A stretch of DNA of 64,000 bases, taken from positions 56,886 through 120,885 of the forward strand of contig CAKOND010000002.1 in assembly GCA_934096945.1 (NCBI GenBank), read 5' to 3'. Positions within the stretch are counted from its first letter, which is position 1. Each line of letters starts with the position of its first letter. A program made the position numbers and the translations under genes. Source of the DNA: an uncultured Bacilli bacterium (GTDB lineage: Bacteria; Bacillota_I; Bacilli_A; RF39; UBA660). Shown one piece after another: positions 24,324 through 33,127 of the stretch. Under the pieces are notes generated by a model. It had not been told where the DNA came from. It saw nothing but the letters and a program-made list of their open reading frames with translations, and did no database searches.

Positions 24324-25876
24324 TTGATTTATGTTATGTAGGCAACTCTTCTAATGATAAAATTATCGTAAATGGTGAAACTTTTGATGAATTGGGAGGA
24401 AGTTGTATATATTCAAGTTTTTCTTCTAGATCTTCTTATGGTGGTAGTATTGCAATAATAAGTAAAATTGATAATGATACACAACTATTATTGAAAAAGA
24501 AACGAATAGAGTTCTATGGTACTATTGTTAATAAAATGCCGGAGTTTTTAATTGATGAATCAAAGGCAACTTGCGAATCACGATTTTATAATACAGATGC
24601 AATTAAATTGAAATCAAAAATTAATGTTAATTATTTGCACATATCACTACGAAGAGGTGTTGATGTTGATTCATTCATAGAGAATAAATTATTGAATTAT
24701 AATCATCTTTCAGTAGATGTAATGATACATAGTGTTGTAGATTTTATACCGATGATAGAAAAATACGTTTCAAAAATAGAAATTTTATTTTGCAATATTA
24801 ATGAATATAATATAATAAGAAAATATATAAGAGATATCCCATTAGTAATAGTAACAAATGAAAATAAACCTGTTTTTGTGATAACCCCATTTAAAACAAT
24901 TAGCTATGATGTAATAAAAAATGAGAATGTTAAATCTACTACTGGTGCTGGAGATTCATTTATAGGTGGTTTTTTGTCAAAATATATAATTAACCAGAAT
25001 ATAGATGAATCGGTTTCACAAGGTATTTACAATTCTAGTAAATCCATAGAAAAAATTGGTCCTTTAGTGTCTGTTCAACCATCTACAGATAGTATTGTAA
25101 AATTAAAATTACTTCCTAATAATATTATAGTTATAGGTAATTCATGTGCTGGAAAAACAACATTTATAGATTATTTTATGAAGAATTATGGTATATATTC
25201 GGTTATTGATGATTTAGATCCATTACTAGAAACTTTTATGTTAGATGATTTGTTATATCAAAATAGAATAGGTGAGTTTAAAAGGATACAAAACAAACTT
25301 AAATATATTAATAATATATGGGAGGAGTATAACGATAATTTGGATGCAATAAATCCTTATACAATGCCGACAAAACATGGTAGTGGTCACGATATAATAA
25401 GACCAATTTTATGGGATTATATAATTCAAATGGCTACTAAAAATTCAGAACGTCATAATATAATACAATTTTCAAGAGGTAGAGATGAACTATATGAATC
25501 TCAATTTTTAGAAAATGCATATTCTCGTAGTATAGGGGGGTTTATCAATAATTTGGAAAATAATAACAATTCTATAATTATTAATTTGGTTTCAGACTTA
25601 AAAACAAGAAAAAATAGAAATATAATTAGATTTAAAAATGGGGGACATTATGTTTCAGACGATACTATGAATAAAGTGTATTCAAAAGACATATTTAAAT
25701 ATGTAAAGACTGGTAAAAGTTTTGGCTATTTTATGGTTTTGGAAAAAATTATTCCAGTATATACTATTATTAACGATAAAACGCTTAATAAGATTGATTT
25801 AGATAAATTTTTAGAGTATAATGTTAATAGGGTATTAGAATATTACAATAAATTTAAGGAGGAAACATGGAGCTAA
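24320..25876 (+). CDS. PfkB-type sugar/nucleoside kinase fused to a P-loop kinase
   Basis: 518 residues, two enzymes in one chain. Residues about 1-260 form a ribokinase-like domain: GGSCIYSSFSS near the start and the catalytic motif TTGAGDSFIGGFLSKY (about 208-223) with the general-base Asp. Residues about 270-518 form a second kinase beginning IIVIGNSCAGKTTFIDYF, followed by an acidic IDDLDPLL. Fusing a nucleoside-kinase fold to a P-loop kinase suggests two successive phosphorylations, but the substrates are not known. The same operon encodes a separate P-loop kinase. Confidence 0.75.
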   Translation: MIDLCYVGNSSNDKIIVNGETFDELGGSCIYSSFSSRSSYGGSIAIISKIDNDTQLLLKKKRIEFYGTIVNKMPEFLIDESKATCESRFYNTDAIKLKSKINVNYLHISLRRGVDVDSFIENKLLNYNHLSVDVMIHSVVDFIPMIEKYVSKIEILFCNINEYNIIRKYIRDIPLVIVTNENKPVFVITPFKTISYDVIKNENVKSTTGAGDSFIGGFLSKYIINQNIDESVSQGIYNSSKSIEKIGPLVSVQPSTDSIVKLKLLPNNIIVIGNSCAGKTTFIDYFMKNYGIYSVIDDLDPLLETFMLDDLLYQNRIGEFKRIQNKLKYINNIWEEYNDNLDAINPYTMPTKHGSGHDIIRPILWDYIIQMATKNSERHNIIQFSRGRDELYESQFLENAYSRSIGGFINNLENNNNSIIINLVSDLKTRKNRNIIRFKNGGHYVSDDTMNKVYSKDIFKYVKTGKSFGYFMVLEKIIPVYTIINDKTLNKIDLDKFLEYNVNRVLEYYNKFKEETWS

Positions 25877-26166
25877 AAAAAATTCAAAAAGATATTTGGC
25901 AAAATAAATTAAATAAGGGATTCAATACAACTGATGTGAACAAAGAGTTTTGTTTATTATATGGAGAAGTAGCTGAAGCATATGATGCTTGGAAAAAGAA
26001 AAAAGAAGATTTAAATGAAGAATTGGCTGATATTGCTATTTATTTGATGGGATTATCTGAAATGTTAGGGTTTGACTTAGAAGACGAAATAGAAAAGAAA
26101 GTTTCTAAAAATGCAAAACGTGTGTATAAAAATATAAATGGCGTTAATGTACGCATAAGTGACTAA
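25867..26166 (+). CDS. MazG-like nucleotide pyrophosphohydrolase
   Basis: 99 residues, all helical. The metal site pattern EVAEAYDAW (about 35-43) and EELADIAIYLMG (about 51-62) is the ExxE ... ExxD signature of MazG/dUTPase-like enzymes. Would hydrolyse an NTP or dNTP to the monophosphate. Its ribosome site AAGGAGG lies inside the preceding gene. Last gene of the island, followed by the second repeat copy. Confidence 0.8.
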   Translation: MELKKIQKDIWQNKLNKGFNTTDVNKEFCLLYGEVAEAYDAWKKKKEDLNEELADIAIYLMGLSEMLGFDLEDEIEKKVSKNAKRVYKNINGVNVRISD

Positions 26167-26188
26167 TCTTGAAACCTTTTAAAACTGG

Positions 26189-26284
26189 AGAAAAATCTCT
26201 GGTTTTATTCTTTTTTCTCTAGTATAATTTAATTAATAAGAAAAATATTGTGTAAAACTCTTGTAAAAATTTTAAAAGTTTGAT
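26189..26284 (+). repeat. Right copy of the island-flanking direct repeat (native terminator/promoter)
   Basis: Matches 20268-20363; 65 bases from 26220 are identical. It contains a GGAGA/TCTCTGG terminator hairpin and the sepF promoter, TTGTAA (26261-26266), 17 bases, TAAAAT (26284-26289). Confidence 0.9.
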
Positions 26285-26318
26285 AAAATGGGATAGTAGA
26301 CTAGGGAGGAAATCGATT

Positions 26319-26729
26319 ATGGGATTTAGCTTAAAAAATATTTTTAAAGATGATGATGATATAGATAATTTAAATGGTACAGAAGATGCATATTACAATA
26401 TTTCTGAAGAAGATGCTGTTAAAGAAGCTGATAAAACTGGAAATAAGATGATTTTACTTGAACCTCGTGCATACTCTGAATCACAACAAATAGCTGATCA
26501 TTTAAAGAATAGAAATAGTGTTGTAGTTAATTTAAAAAGAGTTACATCTGATCAAGCTAAGAGAATTATTGATTTTTTAAGTGGTGTTATCTATGCAATA
26601 GGTGGTTCAATGCAAAAAATAGGTGTTGGTATTTATTTAGTGGCACCTAAGAATGTTAATGTTCAAGGTAAGATTACAGATGATGCAGAAAAACCAAGTA
26701 AAAGTACAGATGAAGAACTAGATTGGTAA
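26319..26729 (+). CDS. sepF: Cell division protein SepF
   Basis: 136 residues. An N-terminal amphipathic start (MGFSLKNIFKDD), an acidic linker, then the SepF fold with NKMILLEPRAYSESQQIADHL and RIIDFLSGVIYAIGGSMQKIG. Ties FtsZ filaments to the membrane. The in-frame codons before 26319 are discounted because GGGAGGAAA at 26304-26312 serves the ATG at 26319. divIVA follows in the same operon. Confidence 0.93.
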   Translation: MGFSLKNIFKDDDDIDNLNGTEDAYYNISEEDAVKEADKTGNKMILLEPRAYSESQQIADHLKNRNSVVVNLKRVTSDQAKRIIDFLSGVIYAIGGSMQKIGVGIYLVAPKNVNVQGKITDDAEKPSKSTDEELDW

Positions 26730-26745
26730 TATAGGTGGTGGCCTT

Positions 26746-27174
26746 ATGGTAAATAAATTTAGTACAAGTATTCAAGGCTATAAAAAAGAAGAAGTTAATG
26801 ATTTTGTTAAGGAAGTAACTGTTGAATATGAAAACATGTTACAAAAACTTAAGAGTAGTTGTGAGATAATTGAAAATTTAAAAGGGGAACTTAAGCATTA
26901 TAAAGATATTGAAGCAACTTTAAATCGAGCTATTCTTGTAGCGGAAGAATCAACTAGTAATATAAAGAAAGCAGCATATGATGAATCTAAAGTAATTATA
27001 GAAGATGCAAAGAGAAATGCAACTAAAGTTATTAATAATGCTTTACAAAAAGCTGAGAGAATTGAGTCAGAGGCAGAAAGTTTAAGAAGAAAAGTTGCAG
27101 TTTATAAAAGAAGATTCAGAACATTAGTTGAAGATCAACTTGATGAAATAGAACAATTTGATGATAGAGTATAA
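26746..27174 (+). CDS. divIVA: Cell division initiation protein DivIVA
   Basis: 142 residues. N-terminal membrane-binding motif NKFSTSIQGYKKEEVNDFV (about 3-21), with a long coiled coil after it. Localises to curved membrane at poles and septa. Linked to sepF as in other Bacilli; closed by a strong terminator. Confidence 0.92.
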   Translation: MVNKFSTSIQGYKKEEVNDFVKEVTVEYENMLQKLKSSCEIIENLKGELKHYKDIEATLNRAILVAEESTSNIKKAAYDESKVIIEDAKRNATKVINNALQKAERIESEAESLRRKVAVYKRRFRTLVEDQLDEIEQFDDRV

Positions 27175-27177
27175 AAA

Positions 27178-27208
27178 AGCACTACTTTTTCTTAGTAGTG
27201 TTTTTTGG
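27178..27208. terminator. Bidirectional terminator between divIVA and the 27182 gene
   Basis: CACTACT and AGTAGTG pair across a T-rich loop, with A run before and T run after, just past the divIVA stop and over the convergent gene's stop. Confidence 0.8.
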
Positions 27209-27496
27209 TGAAGTAATATATTCATTTACTTTTCTCATTAATACATAACTTCTAGATATTAGAAAACCAATTCCAAAGATTATTAGGATAGTACCATATG
27301 CATACTGTGCGTATGAATTTTTCTTTGTGTAGGCTTCAACTAACATATAAATGCCAAATAAAATTAGAATAATACTATAAATAAGAATTCTTTTAAATCT
27401 TTGTTTTAAAAGTTTTCCTTGTTCTGTTTCATAGAATTTAGTTTTAGCTTCTTTTTTTTCTTCTTTGGAAAGTCTTTGATATTTATATTTTTTCAT
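27182..27496 (-). CDS. Small membrane protein, two helices
   Basis: About 104 residues, unrecognised. A basic N-terminus (KKYKYQRLSKEEKKEAK), then two hydrophobic segments (ILIYSIILILFGIYMLV and YGTILIIFGIGFLIS) and a basic tail. The ATG at 27496 follows GGTGAT with good spacing; the in-frame TTG at 27511 is less likely. Confidence 0.65.
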   Translation of the reverse strand: MKKYKYQRLSKEEKKEAKTKFYETEQGKLLKQRFKRILIYSIILILFGIYMLVEAYTKKNSYAQYAYGTILIIFGIGFLISRSYVLMRKVNEYITSPKNTTKKK

Positions 27497-27586
27497 AAAA
27501 TTAATCACCAATTAGATTATAACACAAAATAAGGGACTAGTAAAATGGAAAGTTTTTGTGTATAATTATGTGTAGGAAGTGATAGT

Positions 27587-28222
27587 GTGAAAAAATTAAA
27601 AATTATATTTGGAATTCTTATAACAATTGTTGTTGGCTTTTTTGCGGTAAAACTTATTTTAGGTGTTGTGGAAAATGCTAGAATTAAAAAAATTAAAGAA
27701 GGATGGCATATTGAAGTTGTTAATGAATATATAAAAGTAAGAAAAGAGCCTAATCAAAATAGTTCTGAACTCGGTGAAGTAAAAAAAGGTGAAGTTTATA
27801 AGGTAGATGATTATGAAAATCATAATGGAAACTTTTGGTACCATGTGGAATATGAAAAAGGTAAATGGGGTTGGGTTGCTAATCCTCTGGGTAAAGATTA
27901 TTTAAATGATACTAATAATGAAGATGATATTAAGGCCCCAACAATTAAATTTAATGATGCAGTGTATTATGTAGATTCTATTGAAGATATAAATTATGAT
28001 CATTTAGAAGTTACTGATGATAAACCTGGAGTTGTAGTTACACATAAAGTTTATCATGAAGTAAATGAAGAACAAAATAAAGATCAATATTGGATACTAT
28101 ATATTGCTACTGATGCTGTTGGTAAGATAACTAAAAAGGTACAAAAAATTGAATTTAATAAAAGACCAGATGAATCACAAGTTGAAGATTTTGTAAAACT
28201 TGCTGAAGATAGAAAGAATTAG
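27587..28222 (+). CDS. Membrane-anchored SH3b-domain protein
   Basis: 211 residues. N-terminal anchor (IIFGILITIVVGFFAVKLIL), then a bacterial SH3 domain (about 42-100, with YIKVRKEPNQNSSELGEVKKGEVY and WYHVEYEKGKWGWV split by a short linker). A beta-rich domain follows (about 118-200) that resembles Ig-like repeats (VTDDKPGVVVTHKV). Likely faces the cell wall. GTG start with AGGAAGTG upstream and TATAAT near 27561. A terminator follows. Confidence 0.7.
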   Translation: MKKLKIIFGILITIVVGFFAVKLILGVVENARIKKIKEGWHIEVVNEYIKVRKEPNQNSSELGEVKKGEVYKVDDYENHNGNFWYHVEYEKGKWGWVANPLGKDYLNDTNNEDDIKAPTIKFNDAVYYVDSIEDINYDHLEVTDDKPGVVVTHKVYHEVNEEQNKDQYWILYIATDAVGKITKKVQKIEFNKRPDESQVEDFVKLAEDRKN

Positions 28223-28241
28223 TTTGATTGCTAATTCTTTT
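28213..28241 (+). terminator. Terminator after the SH3b gene
   Basis: AAGAATTAG pairs with CTAATTCTT around a TTTGATTG loop, followed by T residues; overlaps the stop at 28222. Confidence 0.75.
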
Positions 28242-28276
28242 TGTATAAAAGGCCACTGACTATTAATCGGAGGGCA

Positions 28277-28301
28277 TAAAAAAACTCTCTATATAGAGAG
28301 T
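28277..28301 (-). terminator. Terminator after tRNA-Lys(CUU)
   Basis: On the minus strand ACTCTCTAT/ATAGAGAGT forms a tight hairpin (28301-28284) followed by seven T. Confidence 0.8.
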
Positions 28302-28313
28302 AATGTTACTTAA

Positions 28314-28389
28314 TGGTGTCCCCTCAGGGATTCGAACCCTGGACCCATTGATTAAGAGTCAATTGCTCTACCAACTGAGCTAAGGAGAC
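28314..28389 (-). tRNA. tRNA-Lys(CUU)
   Basis: A 76-nt cloverleaf, acceptor GTCTCCT / AGGGGAC with one U-G, anticodon loop CTCTTAA (anticodon CTT), CCA encoded. Stands alone with its own terminator. Confidence 0.95.
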
Positions 28390-28460
28390 AAAAACGTTCC
28401 TAAGAACAAATAGATTATATCAAAAACTTATTCATAATGCAAGGATTTTGAGAAAAATAA

Positions 28461-28488
28461 TTGTTAATATTGAATAAAAATGTTATAC
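28461..28488 (+). promoter_or_regulatory. Promoter of the HerA-like gene
   Basis: TTGTTA (28461-28466), 16-base spacer, TATACT (28483-28488). It covers the first codons of a longer in-frame reading, which argues for a start at 28515. Confidence 0.6.
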
Positions 28489-28514
28489 TTAGTAAAAGAA
28501 TAGGAATGGTTGTT

Positions 28515-30242
28515 ATGTTTGGTAAGATTAAAAAAATAGATAATAATGAAGTTACAATTGAAAATATATCTGGTAAAGCCATATCTAGTTTAATGAACTG
28601 TCATGTGATATTTTTAGAAAATAATCGAAAAATAGTGGGTGAAATAATTTATATTGATGAAATAGAGGCTAAAATTCTTTTAGTAGGTGAAATAATTGAT
28701 AATAAGTTTCATGCTGGAATTATAAAGAAACCTAGTGGTATATCTGAGGTTAGAGTTATTACAAAAGATGAGCTTGAACTTATTATTGGAAGTAGCATTA
28801 TTTTGAAGGAAAATTTATTACTGGGCTCTTCAGCAATATATAAAAACTTTAATGTGTCTGTATCCCTTAACGATATATTTGCAAATCATTTAGCAGTAAT
28901 AGGAAATACTGGTTCTGGGAAGTCTTGTGGGGTTGCTAGAATGCTTCAAAATTTATTTTTTATAAATAAACCAATTAATTCTCATATAGTTTTATTTGAT
29001 GCTTATGGTGAATATGTTGATACTTTTAAAACTATAAATGATATGAATTTAAAATTTGTAAGTTATTCGGGAAATTCAAAAAATGAGAAAGAACTTCAAC
29101 TTAAGTTTCCTGCTTGGTTTTTAGATGTTGATGATTTAGCTTTGCTTCTTTCCGTTACAAGTTCTGATCAATTACCTGTTCTCAAGAAAACATTAAAGTT
29201 AGTTAAAATTTTTAAGGGTAATAGTCCAGAGATGAAAAAATATAAAAATGATATTATAGCTAAGTGTTTAATGGATGTTTTAACAAGTGGAAGACCATCA
29301 ACGACGATGCGTGACCAAATAATTGCGGTTTTATCACATTATAATACTGATGATTTAAATTTAGAGTCAATTATACATCAACCTGGATATGATAGAACTT
29401 TTAGACAATGTCTTTTAATTGATGACTCAGGAAAAATGAATGCTATTTATGAAGTTATGAATTTTTTGCAACAATTTGAACATATAGATTTGGAAAGTAT
29501 AGATATTGTTGATGCTATGTGTTATTCTTTGGAAGATTTGTATAATGCCTTGGAATTTTCTTTGATAAGTGAAGGAACTATAAATAATGATGCTATTTAT
29601 AAAGAAATGAATATTTTAAAAGTTAGACTTCAAAATATTATAAATAGTAATAATAAATATATATTTAATTTGGATGAATATATTGGTAAAGAAGAATTTG
29701 TAAGAAATATGTTTGTTAAAAATAATCTAGTTAATATTGATTTAAGTGATGTAGATGATGAATTTGCTAAAGTATTAACTAAAATATATAGTAAACTTTT
29801 ATTTAATTATACAACTTCATTAGATAAAAGAGGCAGTTTGTCATTTAATATTATTTTGGAAGAAGCCCATAGATATGTTCAAAATGATAATGATATAAAT
29901 GTAATTGGTTATAACATATTTGATAGAATTACTAAAGAAGGAAGAAAGTATGGAACACTTCTTACATTTATTACGCAAAGACCTAGTGAACTATCTACGA
30001 CTGCTTTAAGTCAATGTGCTAATTTTATTGTTTTTAGGGTATTTCATCCAGCAGACTTAGAGATTGTTAGAACAATGAGCACTAATGTATCAAAGGCTAA
30101 TATTGAGCAAATTAAATCATTATCACCTGGTTCTGCTTATGCTTTTGGTGTAGGCTTTAAAATACCAACATTAGTTAATTTTGAAATGCCAAATCCTGTT
30201 CCTGAGAGTACAAGTGTTAATGTTAAAAATATTTGGTTTTAA
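28515..30242 (+). CDS. HerA-type ATPase (HAS-barrel + DUF87)
   Basis: About 575 residues. N-terminal HAS-barrel (about 1-100), Walker A GNTGSGKS (about 130-137), Walker B IILEEAHRYV (about 448-457), then TFITQRPSELSTTALSQCANFI, the HerA/FtsK-type motif. HerA hexamers pump double-stranded DNA in end resection with NurA; bacterial relatives often serve in defence. No nurA lies beside it here. The start is taken as the ATG at 28515 because the predicted promoter at 28461-28488 lies upstream. Confidence 0.82.
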   Translation: MFGKIKKIDNNEVTIENISGKAISSLMNCHVIFLENNRKIVGEIIYIDEIEAKILLVGEIIDNKFHAGIIKKPSGISEVRVITKDELELIIGSSIILKENLLLGSSAIYKNFNVSVSLNDIFANHLAVIGNTGSGKSCGVARMLQNLFFINKPINSHIVLFDAYGEYVDTFKTINDMNLKFVSYSGNSKNEKELQLKFPAWFLDVDDLALLLSVTSSDQLPVLKKTLKLVKIFKGNSPEMKKYKNDIIAKCLMDVLTSGRPSTTMRDQIIAVLSHYNTDDLNLESIIHQPGYDRTFRQCLLIDDSGKMNAIYEVMNFLQQFEHIDLESIDIVDAMCYSLEDLYNALEFSLISEGTINNDAIYKEMNILKVRLQNIINSNNKYIFNLDEYIGKEEFVRNMFVKNNLVNIDLSDVDDEFAKVLTKIYSKLLFNYTTSLDKRGSLSFNIILEEAHRYVQNDNDINVIGYNIFDRITKEGRKYGTLLTFITQRPSELSTTALSQCANFIVFRVFHPADLEIVRTMSTNVSKANIEQIKSLSPGSAYAFGVGFKIPTLVNFEMPNPVPESTSVNVKNIWF

Positions 30243-30250
30243 ATTTATGG

Positions 30251-30281
30251 CTATTCTAAATTGCATTAGAATAGTTTTTTT
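30251..30281 (+). terminator. Terminator after the HerA-like gene
   Basis: CTATTCTAA / TTAGAATAG perfect 9-bp stem followed by seven T. Confidence 0.85.
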
Positions 30282-30309
30282 GCTATAATTATGAAGGAGG
30301 GTATTTATA

Positions 30310-31296
30310 ATGGGCTTATTTGATAAATTAAAAAAAATTATTAATAAAAAAGAAAATATAGAAGTAAAGGATGAAAATATAAAAAAATATGATGAAGGCT
30401 TAGAAAAATCAAGAAATGAATTTGTTTCTAAATTAAGTATGCTTGGTATAAAATATACTAAAATAAATGATGAATATTTTGACGAACTGGAAAATATTTT
30501 GATTATGGCTGATATTGGGGTTAATACAGTTATGGATTTTATGGATAGACTTAGAAAAAGAGTAAAATCTGAAAATATAACTGATACTAAATATTTAAAT
30601 GAAGTTATAGTTGATGAACTTTTTATAATATATGTTAATAATGAATCTATAACTGATAAAATAAATATGGCTGAAGATGGACCAACAGTTATACTTATGG
30701 TTGGTGTTAATGGAGTAGGTAAAACCACAACTATTTCTAAGCTTGCCCATAAATATAAAAATGAAGGCAAAAAGGTAATGTTAATAGCTGGTGATACTTT
30801 TAGAGCTGGAGCTGTTGAACAATTAAAAATCTGGGCAGATAGGACTAATTCTTTATTTTATGGTAAAGAAAATACTGATCCCGCTGGTGTTATTTATGAT
30901 GGACTTCTAAAAGCTAAAGAGAATAATGCCGATATAGTTTTAATTGATACTGCAGGTAGACTTCACAATAAGGTTAATTTAATGAAAGAGCTAGAAAAAA
31001 TAAATAAAGTTATTGGCAAGATTATTCCTGGTGCACCTCATGAAACATTACTTGTAATTGATGCCACTACTGGTCAAAATGGTATTATGCAAGCTAAAGC
31101 ATTTAAAGAAATTACTGATATTACAGGAATAGTTTTAACTAAGCTGGATGGGACTGCTAAAGGTGGAATTGTACTTGCAATAAAAGAAGAGGTAAATATT
31201 CCAGTTAAGTTTGTAGGATTAGGTGAAAAAATGACAGATTTAATTCCTTTTGATATAGAAAATTATATTTATGGTTTATTTAAGGATTTGATGTAA
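30310..31296 (+). CDS. ftsY: Signal recognition particle receptor FtsY
   Basis: 328 residues. Short charged N-terminus, then the NG domain: G1 GVNGVGKTTTISKLAHKY (about 133-150), G3 DTAGRLHN (about 215-222), G4 TKLDGTAKGG (about 276-285). Docks ribosome-SRP complexes at the membrane. The acidic A domain is much reduced, as is common in Gram-positives. GAAGGAGGG precedes the start; TATAAT lies at 30284. It overlaps ylxM (TAATG). Confidence 0.95.
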   Translation: MGLFDKLKKIINKKENIEVKDENIKKYDEGLEKSRNEFVSKLSMLGIKYTKINDEYFDELENILIMADIGVNTVMDFMDRLRKRVKSENITDTKYLNEVIVDELFIIYVNNESITDKINMAEDGPTVILMVGVNGVGKTTTISKLAHKYKNEGKKVMLIAGDTFRAGAVEQLKIWADRTNSLFYGKENTDPAGVIYDGLLKAKENNADIVLIDTAGRLHNKVNLMKELEKINKVIGKIIPGAPHETLLVIDATTGQNGIMQAKAFKEITDITGIVLTKLDGTAKGGIVLAIKEEVNIPVKFVGLGEKMTDLIPFDIENYIYGLFKDLM

Positions 31297-31592
31297 TGGA
31301 AGATTTTGTATATTATGGTGAACTTTTTAATATATATGGTTTGCTTTTAAATGAGTCAAATAGAAAATATTATAAACTTTATTATGAAGAAAACTTTACT
31401 TTACAAGAAATAGCGGATTTAGAAAAAGTATCTAAAAGTTATGTAGGTAATATAATTAATAAAACGAGTAAAAAGTTAGAAGAATATGAAAGTAAATTGC
31501 ATATTTATGAAAGTAGAAAAAATTTAACTGATGCTTTATTAATTAATGATATTAATGAAATAAAAAGTGTAATTAAAAACATTTTAAATTGA
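31296..31592 (+). CDS. ylxM: YlxM/p13-like DNA-binding protein (UPF0122)
   Basis: 98 residues with a sigma-factor region-4-like HTH: LYYEENFTLQEIADLEKVSKSYVGNIINKTSKKLEEYE (first and last parts at about 29 and 65). In other Firmicutes ylxM sits between ftsY and ffh and is thought to modulate SRP expression; here ffh does not follow. Confidence 0.88.
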   Translation: MEDFVYYGELFNIYGLLLNESNRKYYKLYYEENFTLQEIADLEKVSKSYVGNIINKTSKKLEEYESKLHIYESRKNLTDALLINDINEIKSVIKNILN

Positions 31593-31642
31593 AAAAAATA
31601 AACAAATATACTAAAATATTTATAACAAAGGGGTAGGAAGTT

Positions 31643-31897
31643 ATGAAGAAGTATATATTAGTAGGTTTGTTTTTTTTATTGTTTGGCATTTTTCTGGTTT
31701 ATGCATAGCTAAAGTGTTGGGGTGTATGGATAAAACTGCCCAAAATTATAAATCCAGAGGTTAATAATGCAGGAAAGTGTACTTATGATAATAAGGAATC
31801 TGAAAGTGATGGAAGTATTATTCCTGGAGTTCTTGGGGTAGGCTTAGTGGGCACTATAGCTGTTTTAACAAAAAAAAGAAAGTTTAAATTGTTCTAA
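31643..31897 (+). pseudogene. Frameshifted small secreted/anchored protein
   Basis: An ATG after GGGGTAGGAAG starts a clean signal peptide (KKYILVGLFFLLFGIFLVYA), then TAG. Frames must be switched twice to read on: GCMDKTAQNY (a motif seen in bacterial repeat proteins with a C...A.NY.P...C.Y pattern), then EVNNAGKCTYDN, and finally a C-terminal anchor (IIPGVLGVGLVGTIAVLTKKRKF). One frame slip lies near 31705 and another in TATAAATCC near 31750. The reconstructed product is about 85 residues. It appears recently inactivated. Confidence 0.65.
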
Positions 31898-31935
31898 TAA
31901 AAAATAATAATCATAATAATTAATAAGGTGTATAT

Positions 31936-33093
31936 ATGAAAAAAGTTTTATTAATTATTATGAGTTTTTTATTTTTAACTCTAGGTGTTAAAGCTGAAGA
32001 GGATTTTGCTCCGAATGCTAAAAGTGCAATTCTAGTAGATAATCTATCTGGTAAAGTACTTTATGAAAAAAATGCTGATGAAAAGTTGCCTCCAGCATCA
32101 ATGACAAAACTTGGAAGTATGCTTTTAATTATGGAAGCAATAGATAATGGTAGTTTAAAACTAGAAGATAAAGTAACAATAAGTGAAGAAGCAGCCAATA
32201 TGGGAGGTAGTCAAGTATTTTTACAAGCTGGTGAGGTTTATACTGTTCATGATTTACTTAAAGGGATAGCTATAGCAAGTGGTAATGATGCTGTGGTTGC
32301 GATGTCGGAAAAAATTGGTGGCTCACAAGCGGCTTTTGTAGAAATGCTTAACAAAAGATTTAAAGAAATCGGGGCTGTAAATACTAATTTTGTAAATGCT
32401 CATGGACTTGATGCTGAAGGTCATTATTCTACGGCAAGAGATATGTCAATTATTGCAAGGGAACTTTTGAAACATCCTAAAATATTAGAATATACAAGCA
32501 TATATGAAGAATATTTAGAAAAAAATGATGGTTCAAGAATTTGGCTTGTTAATACAAATAAACTTGTAAGATTTTATGAAGGTGTTGATGGACTTAAAAC
32601 TGGATTTACAAAAACAGCAGGTTATTGTTTAACTGCCACTGCTAAAAAAGATAACTTTAGATTAGTATCTGTTGTCATGGGAGAAGATACCACGGAAAAT
32701 AGAAGTAGTGATACTGTTAAAATGTTAAACTATGCTTTTAATACTTATAAAATTAATATAATTAAAACTAAAGGAGAAGTGCTTGGAAAGGTGAGAGTAG
32801 AACGCGGTAAACAAGACTTTGCAAATATTGTTTTAGCTGAAGATGCTACTGAACTACTTAAGAATACTGAAAAAAGTGTAAATTATAAATTTAATTTGCT
32901 AGTAGATAAAATAAAAGCTCCGGTTAAAACAGGAGATATCGTAGGTATAGCTCAGATAATTGATGATGGTGGAAATATTGTTGATGAAGTGGATGTAACT
33001 GTAGAAAAAGATGTAAAAAAAGCTAATATTATAGATTACATGCTTAGAAATTTAAAGATTTTAGGAAAAGGTAAAACTTTATTAAAACAATAA
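31936..33093 (+). CDS. D-alanyl-D-alanine carboxypeptidase, PBP5/DacF family
   Basis: 385-residue serine S11 peptidase. Signal peptide (VLLIIMSFLFLTLGVKA), then the three active-site motifs: SMTK (about 55-58), SGN (about 115-117) and KTG (about 221-223). A C-terminal beta domain and a basic amphipathic end (LRNLKILGKGKTLLKQ) would anchor it to the membrane. Controls peptidoglycan cross-linking; it could be the vegetative DacA or the spore-cortex DacF, and the sequence alone does not decide. Confidence 0.9.
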   Translation: MKKVLLIIMSFLFLTLGVKAEEDFAPNAKSAILVDNLSGKVLYEKNADEKLPPASMTKLGSMLLIMEAIDNGSLKLEDKVTISEEAANMGGSQVFLQAGEVYTVHDLLKGIAIASGNDAVVAMSEKIGGSQAAFVEMLNKRFKEIGAVNTNFVNAHGLDAEGHYSTARDMSIIARELLKHPKILEYTSIYEEYLEKNDGSRIWLVNTNKLVRFYEGVDGLKTGFTKTAGYCLTATAKKDNFRLVSVVMGEDTTENRSSDTVKMLNYAFNTYKINIIKTKGEVLGKVRVERGKQDFANIVLAEDATELLKNTEKSVNYKFNLLVDKIKAPVKTGDIVGIAQIIDDGGNIVDEVDVTVEKDVKKANIIDYMLRNLKILGKGKTLLKQ

Positions 33094-33127
33094 AAAGCCA
33101 TAAAGCTCTTTATTTGATTCGTTACCT

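Noticed and set aside
20379..26166. Prophage
   Set aside because: No capsid, tail, terminase or integrase genes; only metabolic enzymes between direct repeats.
30171..30770. 199-codon minus-strand ORF
   Set aside because: Antisense shadow of ftsY and the HerA-like gene end; low-complexity hydrophobic reading typical of AT-rich antisense.
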